A stretch of DNA of 64,000 bases. Source: Mactra quadrangularis (taxonomy: Eukaryota > Mollusca > Bivalvia > Venerida > Mactridae). The position numbers and the translations under genes were made by a program. The notes beneath the pieces are model-generated. The model was not told where the DNA came from and did no database searches. It saw nothing but the letters and a program-made list of their open reading frames with translations. Within the stretch, counting starts at the first letter, position 1; every line of letters begins with the position of its first letter. Below are positions 49,001 through 61,000 of the stretch, one piece after another. The stretch lies in assembly GCA_025267735.1 (NCBI GenBank), contig CM046297.1:10352515-10416514 (forward strand), given 5' to 3'.

Positions 49001-52000
49001 TAAAGGAAGATTAGTGTTCTGAACTTGAGAGCTATACTTAAGTTTTATTTCTTCAATCATTTGATTAATTTCAGACACATATTGACAATCTTTTAATAGT
49101 GAATTATTCATCTTCCAATATGAAAAACCTTTTTTAAATTTTATCAAGTCTAAAGATAATACAACAAGAGAATGATCTGTCCTGTAGCCAGGTAAAATAT
49201 TTGTTTGTTCTACTTCTGTAAATAAATAGCTAGAAATTAAGAAGAAATCCAGGCGAGCCTTTTTTATCGGGTTATTTTTAAACCATGTATACCTTAATTT
49301 TTCAATATTTTGTTCCCTCCAACAGTCAATGAGGTCATTTTCTATTAACATTTGCATAACTATTTCTCTAGATCTGGGGTTATTTATGTTTTTATAGTTA
49401 AAACAGTCTTTTTGTGGGTCTAAAACTAAATTAAAGTCACCTCCGACTATACAATAATGATTAATGTTACTAATTTTTGATTTAATATTGATATAAAAAT
49501 CAGGACTGTCCCTATTTGGTCCGTATATACAGAACAAACTAAATGGTTTTGAGTAAATTTCACAATGTATGATCAACAGATTTCCATCATTGTCATTTTC
49601 TTCAGAAAGAAAGTGAAAGTCAAAATTGTTCTTAATCAAAATACAAACCCCCCTTGATTGACTGCCAAAATTACTGAAAAAACATTTAAATAATTTATCT
49701 ATCTATTCAAAAAATTATTGTTCGAGAAGATTTACTCGACTAAACGAATTACTGAACAGTATCATGAAAATATTATTTAGTTTTGGCGGCATAAGGATAA
49801 ATGAAAGACATCAATTGTTTTTAGTTTACCACTACAATTATCACGTTAATACATTGAAAACATTTTTGTTATCTAGTTGACTAATCATTGCAATAAAACG
49901 GTGAAATATTTATATAATTAAAACAGCTATACAATTTATCACATGAGCATTTTAGTCCAGGTAAAATAAAGCGCCAGACGAAACAAAAGAATAGTTATTG
50001 GCGGCTTAGCGATAACGAAGAGGTTTGAATATTGTTTCAAACTATTCATTTATATTTAAAGCTTTTATAACAATAAAAACAAGTCATATCCAAATTAATG
50101 AATTGGCTTTCAATAAAAGCAAATGGTAGATGAGTACAAAATCCTCATTTCTAACATAATTGACTATTGAACAATTATTTCTTTCATCTTTCTTGTTTCA
50201 ACTGACTGTATTGTTTACAAAATGTCACCTTCAAAGTTGTGAAACATTTACGTGTTAGTTTACACTTCTCGCACAATGAAGACAATATAATACATGTATA
50301 AAACATTTGTCTACAACGGATTTAATTAATCCCCTGATATGACTTGAAATTTATATAACTATGATAGTGACCTATGATCCTTATCTCTTCGATCACAACA
50401 TGGGGTTACGGCTTGTAGATTATATCATCGCAAAACTGATGTATCTACAATCAGTGCTATATGGCTGTATCATAAAGCGAAAATCTTGATGGTCTAAAAG
50501 TTGGGTATGATTGTTTTCAATAGAATAAACATATTGAAACTTTTGAAGCGATCAAATTACCTTCTTGCAATTTGTGCTGGTGTGTTCTATGAAATTAGAT
50601 AAAAGAGGAAAAACAGCGTAAGGCTACTGCTACTTATTAAAAGTGTATAAATATACCCTTTGAGTATTTCGGTATTATGTAGTTATGTCCTTTGGGCATT
50701 AAACACATCATCAACAATTGTATGATTTTGCAATAACTAAGGTGGCCTTTATAGCAAAACTTTACTGCCTTCCTTTTGTTTCTACAATTTTAGACTTTTT
50801 TGGCGATTTTCGCCAGAAAGTATTAAGTTATAACACAGCTCAAATCTCTCGATGATACAAAGGCCTGACCAGTTTAACTGCGTAGAGATACTACGAGGGT
50901 CGGCAATCAAATCGTAAAGAATTCCTTCGAGACTTCATTCATCAGAAACTTGTTTATCACAATGTAATTAAACATGTCATATATGCCACTCATCTATAAT
51001 CGTGTACGCTTAGATATAAAGCTAACATATATGTCTATGTCGAGTATCAACCGTTAAATGTACGCCATTTTAAATTGACAAAATTTCTAATTGAATGCGT
51101 TTTCTGTCGAATCAACATACAACTTTGTTTGCAGTATTGTTAAATACATCAAAATTGGATTATATAACACAGTAAGTTAAGACACATACCTTGTATTTAT
51201 TATGCATGCATTAGAGTATCATTATAAGGCAATACAATCTGTTCATGTTGAGTTGTTAAACTTCATACACAACGTTCAAGTAATAAATCGAGTTCCGCAT
51301 TTGTGTTATAGCACTATACTCATTGATCATCCCTCATATAATTGTCTTATTACTTATTTATCACCCGGAGAGTTTCTACGCGATAAAAGTAGTTCCGACA
51401 ATCATCTGATATTTATCGGTTACTATCAATTACAGACCTACTTAAACTTACTCCATAAATCTAACTTATGTCCGTCAATACTTAAAGGGAAATAAAACTT
51501 TCTCAGTATAGCTACATCCCCAAGCTGCATGGAGCAATTTAGAATTCATTCATAAAGATATGAATGAAATAAGTGTATATGAGGATCTGTAGTCACCCGA
51601 CCAACCATAATATACTGGTATTGAATAACCTCTTATGATAAGAGTATACATAATAAACCTGAAGACCAGTAGACTGACCATTATGCTTAAACACTAGTAA
51701 TGTTTACATCGACTTAATAGGTATAGAATCATACCGGATATGCACAAATTGCTCGTTGTTGACCAGATAACAGAAATTAGTTGTTAGTGTGTGGTTGATT
51801 GCGGATAAATGGTTATTATAAATACATTTCAGTTTGTAGATCCAGAATCTTTGAAACTTTTTTTATAATAAGAAAACATTTACCTGAATTTCCAGTTAAA
51901 TACCTTATAAAGACAAATTGAATGTGACCTGGCTTAAGCTTTGGTATAATAATTGGTAAACAACTATGATTTTGTGTGAGATGACAATGGTTATTTTTGA

Positions 52001-55000
52001 TGTTGAATCAGTTCAATGTACCGGTAGATGTAATTTTATAGTACACATATATAATGCATATTGATGGCAGAATTACAAAAACTGTTGAAAAGTGAGAACT
52101 ATACTAATAGACAAAAGAAACTGGAAACTTACATTTTGTGTAATATTTTTATACGCCCGAAGTGAAACTTCGGACGTATTATGGTATGGGCTCCGTCCGT
52201 CTGTCCGTCCGGCCGGCCGTCCGTCCGTTAGCCACATCATGTCCGCTCAATATCTTGAAAAGTTTCTGAGTGACAGTCATGGTACTTGGTAGGAAGATTG
52301 GTCACTAGATGACCCCTATGAATTTTGATAGCACAACGACTTTGAAACCTAGAGACAAAGGTCAAAGTCACTGGACTTTAAATGTGAAAATCTTTTTGGG
52401 ACGATAACTCAACAAAGACTGTACCTAGGTTTAACAAATTTTATCAGTGGATAAAAGGCATCAGCTGATGCTAACCAGGAGATAATATCAACCAATCCAT
52501 CCTTTCGCTAACTGACTTTCAAAAGAAAAACTTTCTAGTTCAGTCGACGCAGCTGTAGTTTATACGACAAATACGCGACTGCAACGGAGATTTTTCTACA
52601 TAATTGGGGTCAAAAGCGATACTCGTTCTTTTAATGACTAGTTAAAAATACATGAAAAAGGCTCATACTGGTTTTCACGAAGAATTTCATTACACTTTTT
52701 TGAATCACTTACGTCACCATTTAAATCCAGCGTGGAAAACCTCAAGTCTGAACGTTTACTCTGTATCAAAGCTGCATTATATGCATTGAATTCCATTCTG
52801 TGATTAGATTTGACGAATACCTGGTCATTTTACAGAAAATACAAAGGTTGACTAGTACCTAATCAAGCTAATCCTTGCATAATTTAGATAAAATGAACTG
52901 GCGTCAGAAATCATCGACGTTGTTGATTCTTCGCCATTTTGGAAAAGCAATGACACATTCCTTCACTTCAGCGTGTATGTGTCTCCTTACATTATCCTTA
53001 TATCGATATTGTCCTTCACAAGTCTGTGTTGAGAAGAGAAACATGTACATTCCAGTCGCCAGATAATATTGTTTAAATCATTTTGTTTAACTGCATTACA
53101 TGACATCACAATAAGAACTACAGTGCTGATTTAAAATTCGCGTAGTTCAACTCGTGAACACATTTACTTGACATTGACTGTTTATCTGCAGTTCTCGTTA
53201 TGTCTCCTTCTGCGTTAGAAAACGGCTAAAGTTTGTCGAGTTGAAATGTTTTACCACATACTTCTTTACCAACACGGATTAATTTGATTTGGATGGGTAC
53301 TGTCATTAGAAATAGATTATTGTGTTACAATTTAAATCGGGTACACTGATCGGGTATACTTATTTTCACTCTGTCACATTTAAAATGTGTTTTTCAATTA
53401 GTCCATGAACTGGCACGGGTTAATGTCATGATTGCGTTATTGTTCAGGTGAAAGAATCATGAAAGAAACATAATATTCGTCGGTATCGGTGTAAGATCGA
53501 CATATTTCACCTCTTGAGCTTAGAAAATGACATTTTCCATCGGTGAAACGCCAGTCGTGAAAATATGTTTCTGAGCTCACTCGGTGAAATATAAATCTAT
53601 CTTACACCGAAGTCAAAGAATATCCTATATATATTCAAACATCAAAAACATATTTTTGAGCATCAGAATTTGTATTCGTTCCGGTTCTTCAATTTAAGAA
53701 TGACATTCATGGAAACAGTAAAACACTTCATTGTGCGTTCATACACACTATTTTTTTCTGTCAAGTCCCCAATGACAGTTTTACATATATATGAGTTCTA
53801 TAACAGATTAAATAATCGTCTATATATTGAACAAATTATTAATTAAGAAATGTTCAAGAACATGTTGCAACTATAACTATAAATCATTTTACCTAGATAT
53901 ACAATACCATTCACAATGTTATTTTTACTACATTGTCAGATTTTACTGTATCGTCTAAGGCAATACAAACTAATATACATTGCTCAAACAAATACAGCTT
54001 TAGTTGATTCAAATGAATGTCATCAGCTGACACAAGTGCTGATACCATTGTAATTAACGAATGTGTAAATGTTGTTATCAGCATCCTTAGTCATATACTG
54101 GCATTATTTGTATCTTTGTATTCTAACTTCAGATGTATGGCACCAATTCGATGGTTTCTTTGAATGTAAGGAAACTATAAGAGAACAAATTCTTGAGGCC
54201 ACGGGGAGACTTGGAAGGATATTTTTTGAAAGCGAAAGCAGGAATGAAAGATTACTGCGACATGCTGAATTGACGATTAATGCCTTTTGTCCGGCGGTAA
54301 ATGATAATGGAAAAGTACTTGAGAAAATGGAATCTAGATCACATTACTTTAAGATGATTTATGGCTGCCTTAGAAAAATTTACCATGTTGATGCTAAATG
54401 TTTTCAATATGAACAACAGTTCAAGCAATTTGTAAGTACATATTATAACTGTCACACAAAGGTCATACAGCTTTACGGTTGGCCACTCGTGTAAACCGTA
54501 CATACAATCGAACCAGCCGTGACCTGCAGCGTGTTCAGTTACCTTGAACGTTCCTAAACGTTCCGTAACGGAAGTGTCGGAACAACTCAACCCGTAGACA
54601 ACTCAACCAGAGACAACTCAATCTCCTACTAAAAGATTGAGTTGTCCCAACTTTGAGTTGAGTATTGCACGGGTTGAGTTGTACTAGTCCATGAAAGACC
54701 ATGTGAGACCGTTGATACCGTATATACAATAGTACACCAAGTCCAATCCACGTGAATATTGTATATAACTCATATGGATTAGTACTAGACCGATTTTAAG
54801 TCAAGGATCAAAGCACTGAAATGCTGGAAGAACGATGACCTGATCATATTTTTAAATAAAGATTTCAAATATGTCAAACTATCGAAATTGTAAAGCAATA
54901 TTATCTATAAAATAATTCATTATGTATCATATATTATGATTTAACAAAAGCAGTCCAATTACTTCTCGCTAGACTCTTCGAGTGTTTCGCTCATGGCAAA

Positions 55001-58000
55001 ATTTATCTTACCTTTTCAAAGCAAAAAAATCAGTGAAATAATAATTACCAATTCATATAGATATAAAAGAGGCATTTTTCCTATAACATACTCACAAAGT
55101 AACGTCCCCTTATACTTAAGCAGACGTAGCATCAATAAATAAGCATAATACCTTCTTTCATCTAGATTATCTTTTTGTGGATAAAAATATCAAATAAGTT
55201 GAACAAATTTAACATATAATTGTGGCGCATTAATCCAAAATTATATCATCAAAAGTAATGTCCCTCTATAGTTGTGAAGAAGTAATTACAATGAATAAGC
55301 ATACCACCTTTCATGTACATATCTTAAGTGTGTATCAGGATTTGAAATATTAAAATATCCATAAATTCCAAAATAAGTTTGATATATTTTGTAAGTGATG
55401 CATTAAGTGTATAGATGTGACAGTGAAAATATAAAAAAAAAACCTCAACCAACAAGACATTTATAAAGAAATGAAAACATTTAACCTAACCTTGAAATAG
55501 CCTTCCGAACGTCAGTCCAAACACATAATTAAAGTTCTTTTTTAATAATTACAAATGTTGATATAGGTTGTCCATGAAACATATTACAATGTCTTAGGGT
55601 AAATTACACAAATAGTATTTCCAAAATGTAAATTAATTTGAAAATGATAAACCCTTAATTATGATTTATTTTTTCTATTCAAAGTTCTAATACCAACCCT
55701 AAAAAGGGACACAATTCCTAAAAATATAAAAGTATATATCAAGAGTTATTCCCCTTAGTAGTCGTGAAGATGTAGTGCTGATTCATAAGTATATCAACTT
55801 TCAGTCTTCGTCAGAAATCGCCCGGTTAGCACACTAAATTGAAGGACGCAAGTCTACAGATCTAGGGGTCGTGGGTTTGATCACTTAAAAATACCTTTTA
55901 CTTTCATGTATTATGGCTGATGTATCGGGTTAAACCTTACCCATTGGTCTAACTTTGAGTATTCGAATATCTAAGACTCGATAGAGATTATCTAAAAATT
56001 GAGACTGACAAAGCAGAAAATATGGAACGCAGAATCATTAATTACAAGGTAACTTTTGGTTTCAAACTGATAACTTTTTCTGCGTTCCATATTTTCTGCT
56101 TTGTGAGCGTGATGCATGTCTCTAGCTATAAATCACACAATGACTAGTGTTCTAGGCAACACACAGATCACATTAGCATATATATGTAGTTAATGAACTA
56201 GGATTCTGAGCTCAAATTAATGTTTTTTTATTCAGTATATTTCGTAACCAGATTGTGCATAATTTGATTCTCTTTATTTCTGTTGGTATGCTTTCTTTGA
56301 TGTTAAATTCTTTTCATTTGTGTGAATTAGTTAATTATCTTCATTTTTGCTGAATAATATGGTTTAAATCCAATTATAACGCAAGACGTTATCCATTTCT
56401 TACGAGCACATTTTGTCGTATGTCACCGTTCATGTAATTTGCACATTGAACTCTCGGAATTTATTCCTACTCGATACAGTCTACTGGATGTTTGTGTCTA
56501 AAATATAGTTCAATTGCCAAATTAAGGCAATTAAGTTATTGATTTAACTGTATGTTATTGTTAAATGGTAATGTAAGGTTATTTCAGTCATTGACCATAT
56601 ACAAAACGTTTCTACTGAGATATTTCATTGTTTGATGAGCCGCACATAAAGCATCTTATTTTGGCCGGAATCAACTAGAAACTTATCCTAGTGTATGATT
56701 TTACCTTGGTAGATGATTGTATCATTGCAATGAAAAAAAAAACATAAAGCTTGAAAAAGGTCGAAACACATCTTAACTTTAATTGGTTTTATCAATTTCC
56801 GTTCCAAACTGCAAACAGGTGTAAATTAGTCACCAAACAAAGGACTTAAATCAATTTTAATAACTGTAAAAAATTAAATAGACTTTACATGAGCTGAGAT
56901 AACTGACTGGTCAGAATTTATATAATAAAGAACAGATCCTAGTAGCTGAATTTGAGTTACGAAATTATACGATAACGCGACCATCTGCGTGTTCAGTAAC
57001 GACTGTTAGCTAATGTAGCTGGTACGGGACAGCTCAACCCGAAGACAACTCAACCCTTGCATAACTCAACTCAAAGTTGGGACTACTCAATCTTTAAGTA
57101 GGGGATTGAGTTGTCTGTCTTGGGTTGAGTTGTCTTTGGTTGAATTGTTCTGGCACTTCCGTTACGGAACGTTTTGGAACGTTGGGATAATTAAACTGGA
57201 ACTATATTTTAGGGATTAGAATTTTTTGGTGGGCGAAGTTTTACTCTTGTCGTACAAGTTGTCTACTTTCGCATACAGCGCAAGTTAATTAATGAGTCGC
57301 GCATATTGATCGTAGAGAAACTAGGTCAACATTTTGTTTACCGATAATAATGTTTATTAAATATTATGGTTTAACGCAACCCTATTATATAGTTCGAACA
57401 AAAAAACAACAACTCTATTTATATTAACAATACAATGAAGCAACCCACGAAGAGGGATGCCCAGGATGACTTGAAAATAAACAAATGTGATATGTTTTAC
57501 TTGTGTCTTAGTTGTTGGTGTGATGGAAATCGTTCTACCATAACAAGCATGATTAACCAAGTGGTGGTGGTTTATCAAACATGCTAATTTTGTTAAAAAT
57601 AAATTACTTAAACCTATTTTTCTATTATGCCTACACCTGAAATGAATTGTCTCATTTTTAAAGTTTACCAAAACACGTTTTGTTATTTTGTACGCAACCC
57701 GATATTGTAATGTTAACTATTTGAAATTCCTTGTAGTAGACAACTAGATATTTAAGACCGAGTCCATTGTAGAGAGATGACGAGTTATGAAACATTAACA
57801 GTGCCATCTGGCGAAATTAGAAATGCTATACAAAATAATATTTTTGTAAACGAATTAAAAGAACAATAACACAAGCCAGCGTAGTTATATGTATGAGATG
57901 TTAATGAGGTGTCATGCTAGAAATACACCTTTTTGTCTGTGTTGAAAATTGCTGAAGCGTGAAAAGTCAAATTTTATACTTTCTTGTTACCATTGAAACA

Positions 58001-61000
58001 TTGTTTAGACATCATGATGTTTAGACATCATTCCAATTATACATTGAGGTAAACTGCTTAGGAAATAGTGTTTAGGCAACGAGAAAGCGCTTTGCATATG
58101 GCATAGCAATATTCGCTGTTGCCGCCACTCGCATACCATAGATGTATAATATATTGATAGTTTGCATAAATAGTTCTAGTCAAAAGTTCTTGTATAGTGG
58201 ATTTTGTAAACGAATTAAAAGAACGATAACACAAGCCAGCGTAGTTATATGTATGAGATGTTAATGAGGTGTCATGCTAGAAATACACCTTTTTGTCTGT
58301 GTTGAAAATTGCTGAAGCGTGAAAAGTCAAATTTTATACTTTCTTGTTACCATTGGAACATTGTTTAGACATCATGATGTTTAGACATCATTCCAATTAT
58401 ACATTGAGGTACACTGCTTCGGAAATAGTGTTTAGGCAACGAGAAAGCGCCTTGCTTATGGCATAGCAATATTCGCTGTTGCCGCCACTCGCATACCATA
58501 GATGTATAATATATTGATAGTTTGCATAAATAGTTCCAGTCAAAAGTTCTTGTATAGTGGATTTTGAGAACAATTGATCATGCATCTGTTAGTACTTTTC
58601 CTACATGTACATCCATATTTAAAATTTGTAATGAATATATGATGATAAACTAACTAGGTCACACGCACAGGTCACTCATTGTTACTTTTGTATTGGTAGA
58701 TATTAATTGGTATATTAAAAAAAGGATTTTGACGAAGGATATTGAGGGTCACAACAATTTTAAGATGTCATGTATTTGAACTAGTGTTCTTCTCTTATTT
58801 AGATGGCATACAAATTGTCAAACATAATGATCAACAAATGGCATGTCAAAGAAAATGGTTGCTCAGATTTGTTGGAGAAAAGAGACGAAGCTACAGTTTG
58901 TGCATTGACTATTTTGAAGGTTTTTCACTCATTGGATCTACGTGTTCAAGATACAAATGCAATAAATATTCTTGCGGAAGCATTGGTTGTCAGAGCTGAT
59001 AAAGATAGAAATAAATGCCGTGACTTTTTACTTGCTGACCACGTGTTTCCTGAAAGGTGGTACTTACATCTGTATTTCTTTTATTTTGTTGTATAACAAA
59101 GCTAGTTTTATTTTTCATTTTTATATTTAGTCTTCAAAAGAAGACAATGACAAGCCAGAAGAGTAAACGATATGATATCTAATTTTTAATCTATTGAATT
59201 GCCGCGTAATCAGTTGTAAATAGATCATGTTCTCAATATGCTCTTCATTACACAACAAAATCCTTTTTGACCAGAGAATACTTTGGAAGTTATATTTGCG
59301 CATCTTAGTGATCGGAAATGGTCGCTGTATAGAGGTATTCGAACTGTAAATGCACTTTCTGGTGTATAATTTTTTGAGTAAAGATTTTTTTGGGTTATTC
59401 TTTTACCTCTAAATCGAGTTTAAAATCGTGTTTATATTATTATTTTTGTTTAAGAAAACAACTACTACGTGTTATGGTTGACCTTGTGGACTCTATACTT
59501 ACGACATCGAAAAATCCCCGTTGGTTGTTTTTAATGCCGTGGATGCACATTTTGTCTGGCGCTTGTGATCCTTTCCAAGAATCTGGTTGTCATACGAAAC
59601 ACGACGACCAAATGCCAATCTGGTGGGGATTGGATAAAATTAAAGCTCACTCATATTTTAAGAACATAAATGGACCATGGTGTATGTATGTATCTAATGT
59701 ATTTATTTAAGATATCTACTTTTTTCATTTCTTGCCTTTCTTAGTTTTAAATTTTATTTTTGAGTAGGACTGTTCTGAACGTCATTTGTAATTCATTTTG
59801 AAAAGTAGAAATTTAAATAAAGTAGTTAAAGTACCGTAATAATTTTAAACTTTGTTTATTTGTTTTATTGTTTGTATCATTAAGTGTCTTTAAAAATTTC
59901 GAACATAAACTATTTTGAATAGAGCTACATTGTAATTTTATATTATCATTATGGTTTATAAACTCTGCAAAAAATATGGTTCCTATGTCATTTAGAGAAT
60001 CCTAATTAGATCAGTAATTAGTAATATTTTTGTAATCATTTTAGTGATGTATCGACAGTGTTGAATAAACTGAGACCATTGTTTGAGATTGATTACCTTT
60101 TACCCAGAACATTCATTGCATCTGTTGATTTAAAAGATTTGTATATCTTAATTAAAGAAGATGCTATTCCTTTTGATGCACGACTTGCAAATTTGACATT
60201 CCAAGTGAAGAGGTATCCACCAAAAACTGACTACAATTGTCACGCAAACACGATTACAATGCGACATCCATCATCAGAGGAAGAGGTAATAAGAGTATAT
60301 TTTATTGCATAAATTAAATTGGATAAATACACATTTACAAATTTGTTTAAAAAGCAAAACGAGTTTAAGTATGTGTATTTATTTACAATTTTCTGTCTCG
60401 AAATAACAATGTAATTGAAAATACATCTGAAAGTGTGTTTCTTTGTCAGACATGTCTTCGATTCATTTTGCTGTAATAAAAAAATATCGACTAGATATTT
60501 TTGAGTTAAATATGGATTTTTGTATCGGAATGTAACTAATTTTTATATGAATAATTGATTTTTCAGAAAGTGCAAACATGCCTTTTTGCTCTTATGACTC
60601 AACTACAAGAGACATTTTACAGGTATCTATGATTTGAATATTAATGCCATTTACGTTAGTTTGAAATGATTAAACATTTTATTGATACACCTCTTGAATG
60701 TTTTGTGTTAAATAAATTATCCTGGATGACTAAGACTTACAAACGTTACATTATTAAATGGCTTTAAAGAACATGGGCCAAGTTGGCATCTCTTTCGTCG
60801 TGTGTAAGTTTGATACTTCGTAGTTGCATTCACTTTGATAGACATTATAGTGTAACACTTTTTATATTTTAGCGAAAACTACAAATTAAAACAATGGTTA
60901 GATAATTACTTGATAGCCTATGACCTTCTTAAGGCAGCATTGAAGAACCGGCGGCCTGAGACGATTTGTTACTGCACTCAGATATTTCTGCATTGTATAG

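Larger units (their letters stand above)
42831..54132 (+). other. RNF213-like intron 4 (11.3 kb), repeat-rich
   Basis: It contains family G (43171-43470), a SINE relic (43553-43706), an intact minus-strand SINE (43798-44100), a Tx1/L1-type LINE in antisense (about 46062-49682), a (CCGT)n element (52140-52420) and a palindromic MITE (53473-53623). In 44114-45650 and 49690-52140 I recognise nothing. The frame at 51202-51495 has no recognisable domain. Confidence 0.6.
54432..58802 (+). other. RNF213-like intron 5, repeat-rich
   Basis: It contains family C copies (54527-54690 inverted, 56986-57195), family B (54807-55035), a SINE relic (55815-55960), a perfect 26-bp inverted repeat (56009-56103) and the 360-bp tandem duplication (57841-58560). 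No exon is recognised; the minus-strand frame at 57357-57671 has no known domain. Confidence 0.55.

Noticed and set aside
51202..51495. A 97-residue frame in intron 4
   Set aside because: No recognisable domain, no phase-compatible splice sites, and exons 4 and 5 already join in phase.
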